A DNA stretch of 37,210 bases from NCBI GenBank assembly GCA_947565445.1, contig CANOGC010000008.1, positions 1 through 37,210 of the forward strand. Reading direction: 5' to 3'. Source of the DNA: an uncultured Clostridium sp. (lineage in GTDB: Bacteria; Bacillota; Clostridia; TANB77; CAG-508). Below, one piece after another: positions 26,979-35,528 of this stretch. Under the pieces are notes generated by a model, which worked only from the letters and a program-made list of their open reading frames with translations, was not told the DNA's origin and did no database searches. The position numbers were made by a program, and so were the translations under genes. The stretch's first letter is position 1; every line of letters starts with the position of its first letter.

Positions 26979-27919
26979 CTATGCCTCTTCTATTTTCTTA
27001 TTTTTATTTACATTAGTTCTTGGGTTAAATTTTGATTTTTGTTTTAGTTTTTCAAATAATTCTTTTTCTTCTTTTGTTAATTGTTTTGGTACCATTATTT
27101 TTACTGTTGCTGTTAAATCTCCTCTTCCACCTTTTCCATCTTTATATCCTTTTCCTGGAATTCTAAGTTTTTCTCCACTTTCTATTCCTGCTGGTATGTA
27201 AACAGATACCATGTCATCTATTCCACTTAAATTTACTCTTGTTCCTAGTGCTGCTTCCCATGGGGTTAAACATAGTGATGTGTATAAATCATATCCTATT
27301 AATTCAAATTTTGTGTCTTTTTCAATTTGGATTTTAATAAATAGATCTCCATTCTTTCCTCCAAATTGTCCTTTTTTTCCTTGTCCTATTAATCTAATTT
27401 TTTCGTTATCTCTAATTCCTGCTGGTACTTTAATATCAAATGTTTTCATTTTTCCATCTACTGTTCTTAGAGATATTTTTTTGTTTAAACCATAAAATGC
27501 TTCTTCTATTGAAATTGATATTGCGGTTTCAATATTTTCACCTTTTACTGGCGGATTTTTCTTACTTTTTGGGGTAGATTCGTCTTTTTCTTCTCCTAAA
27601 TCACTTCCAAAAAACATGTTAAAGAAATCGCTAAACACCGCATTTTTACCTCGCTTACTTTCTTCATATGCTTGTTTTTTCTTTTTATTTCCAATACGAC
27701 TTACCCACATTCTATCATATTTTCTTCTTGGAACAGGTGCTGATAAAACACGATATGCCTCATTAATATCTTTAAATCTTTCTTCTGAAATTCGGTCTCC
27801 AACATTTACATCTGGATGATATTTTTTGGCTTGCTCACGGTATGCTCCGCTTTATTTCTTCTACTGTTACTTTGTTTGTTTCTAAACCGAAGTATTTTAT
27901 AATAATCTTTAAAAATCAT
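26979..27919 (-). CDS. J-domain co-chaperone (type B DnaJ/CbpA-like), read through two CGG shifts
   Basis: The protein pairs a J domain, which stimulates DnaK ATPase, with a DnaJ C-terminal substrate-binding region and lacks the zinc finger, so it is CbpA-like rather than DnaJ itself. Start ATG 27919 follows GGGGAGGACG. The first ten codons give MIFKDYYKIL; a CGG at 27889 is skipped to give GLETNKVTVEEIK; a second at 27849 is skipped to give GAYREQAKKYHPDVNVGD with the HPD motif. The rest runs uninterrupted to 26979: FKDINEAYRVLSAPVPRRKY, a short charged linker, then ISIEEAFYGLNKKISLRTVD and PAGIRDNEKIRLIGQGKKGQ with CLTPWEAALGTRVNL. The total is 313 residues. Both sites are separately in frame: ten codons, skip, thirteen codons, skip. 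Confidence 0.92.
27847..27849 (-). other. In-frame CGG +1 shift site 2 (J-domain protein)
   Basis: Minus-strand context AAG-CGG-A. Skipping gives EEIK-G-AYREQAKKYHPD. Most J domains have Lys/Arg here, so this is the one site where four-base decoding as Arg would fit as well as Gly. Confidence 0.88.
27887..27889 (-). other. In-frame CGG +1 shift site 1 (J-domain protein)
   Basis: Minus-strand context CTT-CGG-T. Skipping gives DYYKIL-GLETN; the Gly of the J-domain YxxLG motif is strongly conserved. Confidence 0.92.
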
Positions 27920-28016
27920 TTAAACGTCCTCCCCATATAAAAAGGTATGTTTATTATATCAAGTTCTTTTGGATTTTTCAATAGAAATCTACATAAAATT
28001 CAAAATAAGGAGCTAT

Positions 28017-28418
28017 CTATTTAGCTCCTTTAGTTATTGTTATTTCAATTTTATTTGGATATTTTATGCTGTCTTGTATTTCAATATCATATTCCATGTT
28101 AATTTCTTTTAGTTCTTCTTTTTCTTTTATAATTTGAATTTGATGTGTTGTAATATTCATATTCATATTTCCATATTGCGTTTGTAATACTGATTTTGTT
28201 TCTTTTCCTAATTCAAAGATTCTCGTTTGGTTGTTTGTTTTTAGTATTATTTTATTTTCTAAAATCGTCATTTTAAATGCTTGTTTTTCTTCTTCTACAT
28301 TCCATGATAAAATGGAACCCTTTTCGTGAATTACAAGGCATCCATTTCCTTTTTGTTGTATTATTTGTTTTTGTCCGTCAATTATTTGTTCTGTTTTAGT
28401 TTCTACTATTACTTGCAT
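28017..28418 (-). CDS. DUF1934 (YwiB-like) beta-barrel protein
   Basis: This 133-residue protein matches the DUF1934/YwiB pattern, a small lipocalin-like beta barrel: QVIVETKTEQIIDGQKQIIQ, KGNGCLVIHEKGSILSWNVE, NQTRIFELGKETKSVLQTQY and GNMNMNITTHQIQIIKEKEE, with alternating hydrophobic residues and the closing YDIEIQDSIKYPNKIEITI. Function in the family is unknown. Its ATG at 28418 lies five bases after the ddl stop, so it is translationally coupled to ddl. One CGG (GAC-GGA) is out of frame. Confidence 0.75.
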   Translation of the reverse strand: MQVIVETKTEQIIDGQKQIIQQKGNGCLVIHEKGSILSWNVEEEKQAFKMTILENKIILKTNNQTRIFELGKETKSVLQTQYGNMNMNITTHQIQIIKEKEELKEINMEYDIEIQDSIKYPNKIEITITKGAK

Positions 28419-28423
28419 AAATC

Positions 28424-29482
28424 TTATGCCCTTTCTAGTTCAATTAGTTTATCTAAAATTTCTGTATATGATATTCCTATTTGCTCAAGTAATTTTGGAT
28501 ACATACTTATAGTTGTAAATCCTGGTAAAGTATTTATTTCGTTTATATAAATTTTGTCTGTTTTATTTTCTACAAAGAAGTCTACTCTTGATAAGCCCTT
28601 TCCATCTATTGCTTTAAATGCTTTTATACTTAAATCTCGTATTTCATTTGAAATTTCTTTATCTATGTCTGCTGGAATTGCAGTTTTTGATTCTTGGTTA
28701 TTATATTTTGCATCAAAACTATAGTGATCTTCTGCTGATAATACTTCTCCTACTGGTGAAGAAATTACTTCATTTGTTCCTAATACTGCACATTCTATTT
28801 CTCTTCCTATAATTCCTTCTTCTACTAGAATTTTTGTGTCATATTTTGATGCATTAATAATTGCTTTTTTTAGTTCTTCTTTATTGTCTGCTTTTTTTAC
28901 ACCTACACTTGAACCTGAATTTGATGGTTTTACAAACATTGGATATTTTAAATTTTTGTCTATTTTTTCTACTATATTGCTTAACTCCATTTTTTCTTCA
29001 TTGAAGTCTTTATAAACATAGGTGAATTTTTCATTATTTGCTTTTATGTATTCATATTTTGTTTGAGGAATTCCTGCTTTTTCAAAAACAATTTTTGTAT
29101 AAACTTTATCCATTCCTACACTAGATGCTAGTATTCCACATCCTACATAAGGAAGATTTATTATTTTAAATAATCCTTGAATGCTTCCATCTTCTCCCCC
29201 TAATCCATGTAATACTGGAAAAGCAATGTCCTTTTGTTTTAAATATTCTATTATATTATCAATTTTAGATAGTTCTTCTAGTTTTGTTCCAATTGGTAGT
29301 ACTTTTATATTATTTATTTCTTTTGTATAGTTATACCAATTTCCTTCCCTATCTATGTATGTTGGATATATTTCGTATTTTTCTTTATTTAGATTTTGTA
29401 TTACTGATGTTCCTGATACTACTGATACATCGTGTTCTGTTGATGTTCCTCCAAATATGACAGCTACCTTTAATTTAGACAT
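28424..29482 (-). CDS. ddl: D-alanine--D-alanine ligase
   Basis: Ddl makes the D-Ala-D-Ala dipeptide that MurF attaches to the peptidoglycan precursor. The 352-residue ATP-grasp enzyme shows KVAVIFGGTSTEHDVSVVSG, FPVLHGLGGEDGSIQGLF, YVGCGILASSVGMDKVYTKI, YPMFVKPSNSGSSVGVKKAD, EEGIIGREIECAVLGTN and YINEINTLPGFTTISMYPKL. A Tyr or Phe distinguishing D-Ala from D-lactate specificity cannot be assigned safely here. The start ATG 29482 follows AAGGAGG. It lies downstream of murF on the same strand, with a repeat element between. No CGG is in the gene. Confidence 0.96.
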   Translation of the reverse strand: MSKLKVAVIFGGTSTEHDVSVVSGTSVIQNLNKEKYEIYPTYIDREGNWYNYTKEINNIKVLPIGTKLEELSKIDNIIEYLKQKDIAFPVLHGLGGEDGSIQGLFKIINLPYVGCGILASSVGMDKVYTKIVFEKAGIPQTKYEYIKANNEKFTYVYKDFNEEKMELSNIVEKIDKNLKYPMFVKPSNSGSSVGVKKADNKEELKKAIINASKYDTKILVEEGIIGREIECAVLGTNEVISSPVGEVLSAEDHYSFDAKYNNQESKTAIPADIDKEISNEIRDLSIKAFKAIDGKGLSRVDFFVENKTDKIYINEINTLPGFTTISMYPKLLEQIGISYTEILDKLIELERA

Positions 29483-29518
29483 AATCTACCTCCTTATTAT
29501 TTTATAAATTGTATTAAT

Positions 29519-29688
29519 AAATATGTAAAATTTTCAAATCCGCTCGTTCAAGATAAATTTTGCACAGTATGTAATAAAAATTTGTAGGCCCCTCTCACAA
29601 GGGTGTGAGATTCTCCCACAAATTTTTAAAACATACGTATACAAAATTTACTTTCAAGACGCTTCTTTTCAAATTTTAATATTTATTA
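29519..29688. repeat. Inverted-repeat element, family C copy 2
   Basis: About 170 bp, nearly identical to the 21.3-kb copy but inverted; it carries CTCTCACAAGGGTGTGAGATT and the GTTCAAGATAA / ACTTTCAAGACGC subterminal pair. It fills the murF-ddl gap. Confidence 0.8.
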
Positions 29689-29707
29689 GTACAATTTATA
29701 GTTATTA

Positions 29708-31097
29708 TTACTTAGCTATTTCTTCTACAATTTTTTTAAAATGCATCCCATTTGATGCCTTTACTAAAATAACATCACCTTGTTTTTGTTCTTCTTTTAT
29801 CTTTTCTACAGCCTCTTCTATGGTTTCAAACTCATGTACATTCTCCGCATTCATTCCACTTTGTACTGCTATTTCTGAAATATTTTTCGAGGCTTTTCCG
29901 TACTGTAATTAATATATCAATATTATTTTTAGTAACTTCCTTTCCTACGTCCTCATGTATTTTCTTTGAGTAGTCTCCTAATTCTAATATATCTCCTAAT
30001 ACTGCTATTTTTCTTTTTCCTTCGGTTTTAGAAAGAACCTCTAAACTTGCTTTCATAGAATCGAAACTTGCATTATAGCAATCATTAATAATTGTAACTT
30101 CTTTGCTATTTTTTAGTATTTCCATTCTATTTTTGGTAAGTTCAAATTCTTTAATTCCTTTTAAAATGTTTTCTTTTGAAATGTTTAAAGCTTCTCCTAC
30201 ACAAATTGCACATAATGCATTATATACAAAGTGAGTCCCTGTAACTAGCACTTCTACTTTTGTTTTTTCTCCATATATATAGCTTGTAAAATTACTTTCA
30301 TGTTCATTTAAGTTAACATCTTCTGCTATTATATCACTTTTGTTTTCTATTCCAAAGCTTTTTACTTTATATTCTTTATTTTCCATGTTCCAATTGTGTA
30401 GTAAATCATTATCATTATTTATTATAGCTATTCCATCTTTTGTAAGCCCTTCTAATATTTCTAATTTTGCTTTTAATATGTTTTCTCTAGAGCCTAAAAT
30501 TCCAATGTGTGCTGTCCCTACATTTGTAATAACACATATTGTTGGTTTTGCAATATTAGTTAGTTTTCTTAGTTCTCCTAAATGGTTCATTCCCATTTCT
30601 ACTACAAGTGCTGTATGGTCTTTTAATCCTAATATTGTAAGTGGTAAACCTATATGATTATTATAGTTTCCATATGTTTTTTGTACGTTGTATTCTGTGC
30701 TAACTACACCTGCAATTATATCTTTAGTGCTTGTTTTTCCCACACTACCTGTTACACCTATAACTGGTATATTATATAGACTTCTTTTATATGTAGCTAA
30801 TTTTTGTATTGCTTCTATAGAATTTTTTACTACTATTATTGTAGTATCTGGATATTTTTCGTAGATTTCTTTTTGTATTGGAATTTGTTCTAATAGGCAA
30901 ATTTTAGCACCATTTTTAAAAGCCTCTTCATAAAAAAGACTTCCATCTACTTTTTCTCCTTTTATTCCAACATATACATCTCCTATTTTTACATCTCTTG
31001 TGTCTTTTACAAAGTGTTCACATATTTCTTCTTCATTACCATAAATCAGTTTTCCATTACAAATTTGTAGTATATCTTTTACTTTTAGTTCTTTCAT
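29708..31097 (-). CDS. murF: UDP-MurNAc-tripeptide--D-Ala-D-Ala ligase, read through one CGG shift
   Basis: MurF adds D-Ala-D-Ala to UDP-MurNAc-tripeptide and is normally essential. Start ATG 31097 follows AGAGGTAATG. The first 399 codons hold the Mur ligase layout: N-terminal domain with VYVGIKGEKVDGSLFYEEAF, P-loop PVIGVTGSVGKTSTKDIIAG, LVVEMGMNHLGELRKLTNIA, ITNVGTAHIGILGSRENILK and C-terminal NDCYNASFDSMKASLEVLSK, then KRKIAVLGDILELGDYSKKI. At 29900 a CGG follows GTA; skipping the C gives VGKASKNISEIAVQSG and the end VILVKASNGMHFKKIVEEI, the C-terminal Mur-ligase motif, to TAA 29710-29708. The total is 462 residues, typical. Read in triplets the last 63 residues would be replaced by 22 unrelated ones. 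It follows yqeK by ten bases. Confidence 0.93.
29898..29900 (-). other. In-frame CGG +1 shift site (murF)
   Basis: Minus-strand context GTA-CGG-A. Skipping the C gives ILITV-GKASKNISEIA, the expected MurF C-terminal domain. Confidence 0.93.
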
Positions 31098-31107
31098 AAC
31101 ATTACCT

Positions 31108-31683
31108 CTATAAATTTATATTCCTTTTTTTGGCTATTATTCTATTTATTACATTTACTGTATCTGGATGAATTAGACTATCTTTCTTTAGGCTATATTC
31201 CATTGCAAATTTCGAAACATATAGTACTCCTTCGTCTAAGTCTTTGTTGCTTATATCTATTGCTAATTGTAAGTTTACAATTGTTCTACCTTCTTCTGTT
31301 TTGTCTGCTATATATATTATTTTATCCATTGTGTTCATGTTTATGTTTGCTGTAGTATGATATAGAATTGCTTCAGCCATATCATCACTAAACCCAAATT
31401 TCTTTTTTACTATATCTGCTCCTAGTTTAGAATGCCATAGACCTGGCTCAAATTTTTCTACTTCATCAAATATTATTCCATTTTCTTTAGCATATTTTAA
31501 TGCTTCTTGTTTTGGCATTTCTTTTGCAATATCATGTGCTATTCCAATTATTTTTGCTTTTTCCTCATCTTCTCCATAAATACTCGCAAGTTCTACTGCT
31601 CTTTTTGCTACACCACATGAGTGTATGTATCTTTTTTCTGATAAAGTTTCTTTAACGATTTTTTCTATTTCTTCATATTTCAT
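31108..31683 (-). CDS. yqeK: HD-domain hydrolase, YqeK-type symmetrical Ap4A hydrolase
   Basis: The 191-residue HD-superfamily protein matches YqeK, which cleaves diadenosine tetraphosphate to two ADP. The metal-binding residues are visible as RYIHSCGVAKRAVELA, IIGIAHDIAKEMPKQEALKY (the HD pair), LWHSKLGADIVKKKFGF, AILYHTTANINMNTMDKIIY and IADKTEEGR. It starts at ATG 31683 after AAGGTGAG and ends ten bases before murF, indicating co-transcription with it. YqeK usually travels with nadD or ribosome-silencing genes, so the murF neighbour is a local arrangement. No CGG is present. Confidence 0.9.
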   Translation of the reverse strand: MKYEEIEKIVKETLSEKRYIHSCGVAKRAVELASIYGEDEEKAKIIGIAHDIAKEMPKQEALKYAKENGIIFDEVEKFEPGLWHSKLGADIVKKKFGFSDDMAEAILYHTTANINMNTMDKIIYIADKTEEGRTIVNLQLAIDISNKDLDEGVLYVSKFAMEYSLKKDSLIHPDTVNVINRIIAKKRNINL

Positions 31684-31735
31684 AATTTCTCACCTTGTTT
31701 TATAGTATATACTTATTTTTTATTTTCTGCAAGAA

Positions 31736-31775
31736 AAAGAGTAAATCTATCCTATATAGATTTACTCTTTTTTTA
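31736..31775. terminator. Bidirectional terminator near the SASP gene
   Basis: AAGAGTAAATCTAT pairs with ATAGATTTACTCTT, flanked by A-runs on the left and T-runs on the right. It ends the SASP transcript on the minus strand. Confidence 0.8.
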
Positions 31776-31779
31776 ATTC

Positions 31780-31956
31780 CTATTTTTGTACGCTTCTGTT
31801 TGCTATCTCAATTGCTTTTGATACTATGCTTCCACAATCTTTTGCAGAAACATTTCCCCAGCTACCTCCGTCTTGTTTTACTGTTTCATATACTCCTAAT
31901 TCTTTTGCTATTTCTTCACGTAGCTCATTTGAAATCAATTTCGAATTTCTAGACAT
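31780..31956 (-). CDS. Alpha/beta-type small acid-soluble spore protein
   Basis: This 58-residue protein (ATG 31956 after AGGAGGTATG) starts MSRNSKLISNELREEIAKEL, continues GVYETVKQDGGSWGNVSAKD and ends with a basic helix CGSIVSKAIEIANRSVQK. The ELG after the first helix, the SWGNVSAKD turn and the G-S-I-V-x-K-A-I-E-I-A helix match the shorter clostridial alpha/beta SASPs, which coat DNA in spores and protect it from UV and heat. The germination protease cleavage site is less clear than in Bacillus SASPs. It is monocistronic with a strong terminator. Expression is expected under sigma-G, though I could not define the promoter. One CGG (GAC-GGA) is out of frame. Confidence 0.8.
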   Translation of the reverse strand: MSRNSKLISNELREEIAKELGVYETVKQDGGSWGNVSAKDCGSIVSKAIEIANRSVQK

Positions 31957-32311
31957 AATGCATACCTCCTATTTTAGGATTTTATAATATATGAAAATAC
32001 TTAAAAACCCTCTTTTTATATATAATTTTAATCTTATATAACTTGACGATTTTTAATTTTTTGTACTTTCAATTTCTATTATGTGTATTATATCTTTTTT
32101 TATTGCAAGTAAATTTTTAATATATGCCCTTTTTTATCCAATGCTATAATCATAAGTAATAGTATAAAAATATTGAAAAAGAATCTCGGAGCCATAAGTG
32201 GGGACCAATAGAAACCGTCCGAATGTGTTTACACATTTGGTACAGTTTCATTGGGGAATGGCGACGGTTTTTCAATATTTTTATACTATTACTTGTGATA
32301 TAAATTATATA
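31957..32311. other. Intergenic region between ypeB and the SASP gene
   Basis: The 355 bp hold the SASP upstream region (AT-rich, with no promoter I can fix) and the short family A repeat. No further ORF is supported. Confidence 0.6.
32154..32294. repeat. Inverted-repeat element, family A short copy
   Basis: About 141 bp with inverted ends (AAGTAATAGTATAAAAATAT...). In reverse complement it is colinear with both flanks of the 254-bp copy at 5.9 kb but lacks the 115-bp internal segment. Confidence 0.8.
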
Positions 32312-33703
32312 TTACATTGTTAATGTTCCATTTGGTGTATCTCGTATTACTAATATATCTTCTTCCCTTCCATTTGTAGCATCTATATAGACTAAAAACT
32401 CAGTATCATCTACTTTTCCTTTAAATTCCCAACATAGTAATTCTGTTCTGTACTCTGTTGGTATAACTGCTAAACCTTCACTTTCGATTTGTAAGTTTTT
32501 GTTTAGAGCTTTTTTAGCTTGTTCTTTTGATATTTTAGGAGATGGTAATTTTCTTTCTTCATGTGAATTTAAATATCCCGTTGTTTCTATTCCTAATATT
32601 TCTCCATTATCTAGTGCAATTTTTAATTTTATAAGGTCTGAATATATTGTAATATCATTTTGTGTGTATGCATAATTAATTGTTACAATTCCTTCTTGTT
32701 TTAGATAATAGGTTTCTTTCATGTTTGGAAATCCTTTTTGTGCTAAAAAATTTTTGCCAATTTCATTTGCTTGTTCCTGTGATATTGTTTCTGTTTCTAC
32801 ATTTCTATTAAAGTTTGATAATACTACATGTCCACCTTTTTGTGATATTGAAATATTTGCATTTCCTTGTTTTTCTTCATTTTTTAATTTAATGTAGAAA
32901 TCAAATGAAGGAATATTCCCATTTTCAGATAATCCATTTGATGTGATTTCTTCTATCTTGTTTTCTCCGTAAAAGTCTTTTGCTATTTTCATTGCTTGTT
33001 CTTCATTAATATCTTCTCCTGTTAACCCTTTTCTCTCTGGGTTTGTCATATGCTCTGAAAATGCTCCATCATATATTAACCCTGCATATTCATGAAAGTT
33101 TTCTTCTATTCCACCAAAACTATCTTTGGATATATTGCTTACTTGTTGTGCAAATGCTACACTTCCTTTTTTTGTAAGCTCTCCCCAACTGATTCTTCCA
33201 TCATACATATCTTGTGCCAATTGCACTAATGTGTTGTTTAAATCGACACTATAATCGTGTAAATTTTTTAAATTGTTTAAGTCTTCTTGTGTTAATGGTT
33301 CATTGTATATATTTTTTCTGGATAATGAGTAACTGTAATCGCTTACTTGGTTTAAGAATTTTGATGTGTTTGCTAGTTCTTCTGAACCTATTGGTAGTTG
33401 TGATAAATAACTCCCAGCTAAGTTTGCTTCTCTCCATAGGTTTGTTAGGGTTTCTGCTCCATGTTCTGGTGTTGTAGATATTTGTGCTTTTGCAAGATAT
33501 GTTTCTACATTTTGTACATAGTCTACTAGTTCAAAAAATGCCATATTGTATGAGTTTTCTGAGGCTTGCCTAAAGTCTCGTTCTCTTTTGTAGGTAAATA
33601 GTCCTAATCCTATAACGATGGCACCAAGTACTACTATAACACTTAGCATGTGCCTGTCTTTTAAACGATTTTTCCAATCATATACTTTTTCTTTTAAATT
33701 CAT
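32312..33703 (-). CDS. ypeB: Spore germination protein YpeB
   Basis: YpeB is needed to localise and stabilise SleB in the spore. The 463-residue protein has an N-terminal signal anchor (about residues 18-38, HMLSVIVVLGAIVIGLGLF), a long helical region (FRQASENSYNMAFFELVDYV; NVETYLAKAQ; EELANTSKFLNQVSDYSYSL) and three C-terminal PepSY-like repeats recognisable as GEDINEEQAMKIAKDFYGE, SQEQANEIGKNFLAQKGFP and SKEQAKKALNKNLQIESEG. The end (TEFLVYIDATNGREEDILVI) is typical. The start ATG 33703 follows GAAAGGAAAG. It lies 17 bases after sleB, the standard sleB-ypeB bicistron. The two CGG triplets (ACG-GGA, TAC-GGA) are out of frame and the gene is uninterrupted, in contrast to sleB. Confidence 0.95.
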   Translation of the reverse strand: MNLKEKVYDWKNRLKDRHMLSVIVVLGAIVIGLGLFTYKRERDFRQASENSYNMAFFELVDYVQNVETYLAKAQISTTPEHGAETLTNLWREANLAGSYLSQLPIGSEELANTSKFLNQVSDYSYSLSRKNIYNEPLTQEDLNNLKNLHDYSVDLNNTLVQLAQDMYDGRISWGELTKKGSVAFAQQVSNISKDSFGGIEENFHEYAGLIYDGAFSEHMTNPERKGLTGEDINEEQAMKIAKDFYGENKIEEITSNGLSENGNIPSFDFYIKLKNEEKQGNANISISQKGGHVVLSNFNRNVETETISQEQANEIGKNFLAQKGFPNMKETYYLKQEGIVTINYAYTQNDITIYSDLIKLKIALDNGEILGIETTGYLNSHEERKLPSPKISKEQAKKALNKNLQIESEGLAVIPTEYRTELLCWEFKGKVDDTEFLVYIDATNGREEDILVIRDTPNGTLTM

Positions 33704-33720
33704 ATCATCTTTCCTTTCTT

Positions 33721-34199
33721 TTATTTACAAAATCTATGTTTTCCTATTGTTTTTACAAGTGGTCTTGACCAAATCCATTTGTTTGTTGCAGTATTTGGAT
33801 TAAAGTAATATATACATCCGATTTGTTGGATCCCATCCATTCATTGCATCTTGTGCTGCTTTTAGTACAGTAGATCCTTCTTTTATTGGTACATTAATTT
33901 GCCCATCTGCCACTGCTGTAAATGCTCCTTTTTCATATATAACTCCTGCTATTGTGTTTGGAAATTTTGAGCTTTTTACTCGGTTTAAAATAACTGCACC
34001 GCACAGCTACTTGTCCTTCATAAGGTTCTCCTCTTGCTTCTCCATTAATTGCTCTTGCTATAAGTTGTAGATCTGAACTATTATTACTTGCTGCATATAC
34101 TTTGTCTCCATTTATTTCTATGTTAAATATTTCTATTAATGCAAATATACTTAATAATATACCAATTATAGTTATAGCTATTTTTGTTAATTTTTTCAT
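33721..34199 (-). CDS. sleB: Spore cortex-lytic enzyme SleB/CwlJ family, read through two CGG shifts
   Basis: It is a cortex-lytic transglycosylase acting during germination. Start ATG 34199 (MKKLTKIAITIIGILLSIFA) is chosen because GGAGGG sits six to seven bases upstream; the ATG at 34214 overlaps that site. A signal peptide or anchor covers residues 1-30. The catalytic Hydrolase_2 domain begins LQLIARAINGEARGEPYEGQ with the catalytic Glu. The first CGG at 34001 is skipped to give VAV-GAVILNRVKSSKFPNTI; the frame continues GVIYEKGAFTAVADGQINVP to a second CGG at 33820, skipped to give DPTN-GCIYYFNPNTATNKWI and a normal end at 33721. The total is 158 residues, without an N-terminal peptidoglycan-binding domain. 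Both restored glycines are conserved positions. Co-transcribed with ypeB. Confidence 0.93.
33818..33820 (-). other. In-frame CGG +1 shift site 2 (sleB)
   Basis: Minus-strand context AAT-CGG-A, exactly 60 codons after the first site. Skipping gives WDPTN-GCIYYFNP. Confidence 0.92.
33999..34001 (-). other. In-frame CGG +1 shift site 1 (sleB)
   Basis: Minus-strand context GTG-CGG-T. Skipping gives GQVAV-GAVILNRV, the hallmark SleB/CwlJ segment; triplet reading gives VAVRCSYFK and an early stop. Confidence 0.95.
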
Positions 34200-34278
34200 T
34201 GTATTACCCTCCATTTAGTTTTTTATTTATATTTTGCTATTTTTTTCATTTTTTATTCGCAAATTTTTATAAATTTAT

Positions 34279-34306
34279 TTGAATATTAATTATTTTGTGG
34301 TATTAT
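34279..34306 (+). promoter_or_regulatory. Candidate promoter of the glycosyltransferase gene
   Basis: TTGAAT at 34279-34284, a 16-base spacer and TATTAT at 34301-34306, followed by AAAGGAG ahead of the ATG. Confidence 0.45.
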
Positions 34307-34328
34307 TTTTAGTAAAAGGAGTTTATTT

Positions 34329-35456
34329 ATGAAAAAAGTTTTAATTTTTTATGCAGCTTATGGCCGGAGGTCATTTATCTGCTGCTCGCTCAATTAAAGA
34401 GTATATTGAAAATAATTATAATGATGTAGAAATTAATTTAGTTGATTGTATAAAATATATTAATAAGACTTTGGATAAGCTTACGACTACAGCATATAAT
34501 GAGATGGCAAAAAAAGCTCCTCATTTATGGGGTAGTATTTATTCAAATTCTGCAAAAGGCATTTTAGGTAATATTAGTAATAGTTCAAATAAACTAATGT
34601 CTAGAAAGTTAGATAATTTGTTACAAGATTATAACCCAGACCTTATTATTTCTACACATCCTTTTGGTTCACAAATGTGTACTATTTTAAAGAAAAAAGG
34701 AAGAACAAATGCAAAAATTGCAACTGTTATGACAGATTATGCACCACATGATCAATGGCTTGTAAATTCTGATTTAGTTGATTATTTTTTTGTTGCTCAT
34801 GATGGTATGAAACAAGATTTAACTAAAAAAGGTATTCTTAAGGATAAAATTTTTGCTACTGGTATTCCTTTATCTAATCGTTTTTTGACTAGCTACCCTA
34901 AAAAAGAAATTTTGGATGAATTAGGTTTGGTTGCCGATAAAAAAACTATTCTTTTCTTTGCAGGTCGGTGAATTTGGTCTAGGCAAGTCAAAAACTTATG
35001 AGTTATTACGTACTCTTGCAAAAGATTTTAATAATTTACAGGTTGTTGCAATTTCTGGAAGAAATCTTAAGATGAAACGTAGTTTTGAGTATTTGGTGGA
35101 ACAAGAACATAAGCAAGATTCTATTAAAGTTTTAGATTACACTACAAAAGTACCTGAATTAATGAGTATTTCCGATTTGGTTATTACAAAACCTGGTGGT
35201 CTTACTATCTCTGAAAGTTTAGCATCACGGTTTACCTATTATTGTTATTAATCCTATTCCTGGCCAAGAGGAAGAAAATGCTAGTTTTTTGGAGGATAAA
35301 GGTGTTGCTATTTGGATTAAAAAACGTGATAATGTTGGTGAGGTTTTAAGGAATTTATTTTCTTCACCTGATAGAATGCAAAAAATGAAGGTAAATGCAA
35401 GGCTTCTTGCTAAGAAGAATTCTAGTAAGGATATTTGTAATATTTTATTGGGATAA
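34329..35456 (+). CDS. MGDG-synthase/UgtP-type glycosyltransferase, read through three CGG shifts
   Basis: This GT-B, family-28-type enzyme is expected to glycosylate diacylglycerol at the inner membrane face (glycolipids, lipoteichoic acid anchor). It starts at ATG 34329 after AAAGGAG. Twelve codons (MKKVLIFYAAYG), skip at 34365, then GGHLSAARSIKEYIENNYND and the MGDG_synth domain (TTAYNEMAKKAPHLWGSIYS; DLIISTHPFGSQMCTILKKK; TVMTDYAPHDQWLVNSDLVD; YFFVAHDGMK; FATGIPLSNRF). The frame meets a second CGG at 34966, skipped to give LFFAG-GEFGLGKSKTYELLR, and a third at 35228, skipped to give SESLAS-GLPIIVINPIPGQE, the nucleotide-sugar binding end. Segments are 12, 200, 87 and 75 codons, total 374 residues, normal for the family. 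All three skipped sites fall on conserved glycine motifs (GGGH, GGxxG, ASGLP). Confidence 0.93.
34365..34367 (+). other. In-frame CGG +1 shift site 1 (glycosyltransferase)
   Basis: Context GGC-CGG-A. Skipping gives FYAAYG-GGHLSAA, the N-terminal Gly-rich loop of the fold. Confidence 0.95.
34966..34968 (+). other. In-frame CGG +1 shift site 2 (glycosyltransferase)
   Basis: Context GGT-CGG-T, 200 codons after site 1. Triplet reading meets TGA at once after CGG; skipping gives FFAG-GEFGLGKS. Confidence 0.95.
35228..35230 (+). other. In-frame CGG +1 shift site 3 (glycosyltransferase)
   Basis: Context TCA-CGG-T, 87 codons after site 2. Skipping gives LAS-GLPIIVINPIPGQEEEN. Confidence 0.95.
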
Positions 35457-35492
35457 GATATCTATAGTAAATAACTCTAACACAAAAATAAG

Positions 35493-35525
35493 CCCCACTT
35501 CATACATTATTTGTATGGGGTGAGG
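35493..35525 (+). promoter_or_regulatory. Hairpin sequestering the ribosome binding site of the small ORF
   Basis: CCCCACTTCATACA (35493-35506), a five-base loop and TGTATGGGGTGAGG (35512-35525) pair at 13 of 14 positions, including two G-U pairs. The right arm contains the GGGTGAGG binding site. Confidence 0.55.
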
Positions 35526-35528
35526 TTC

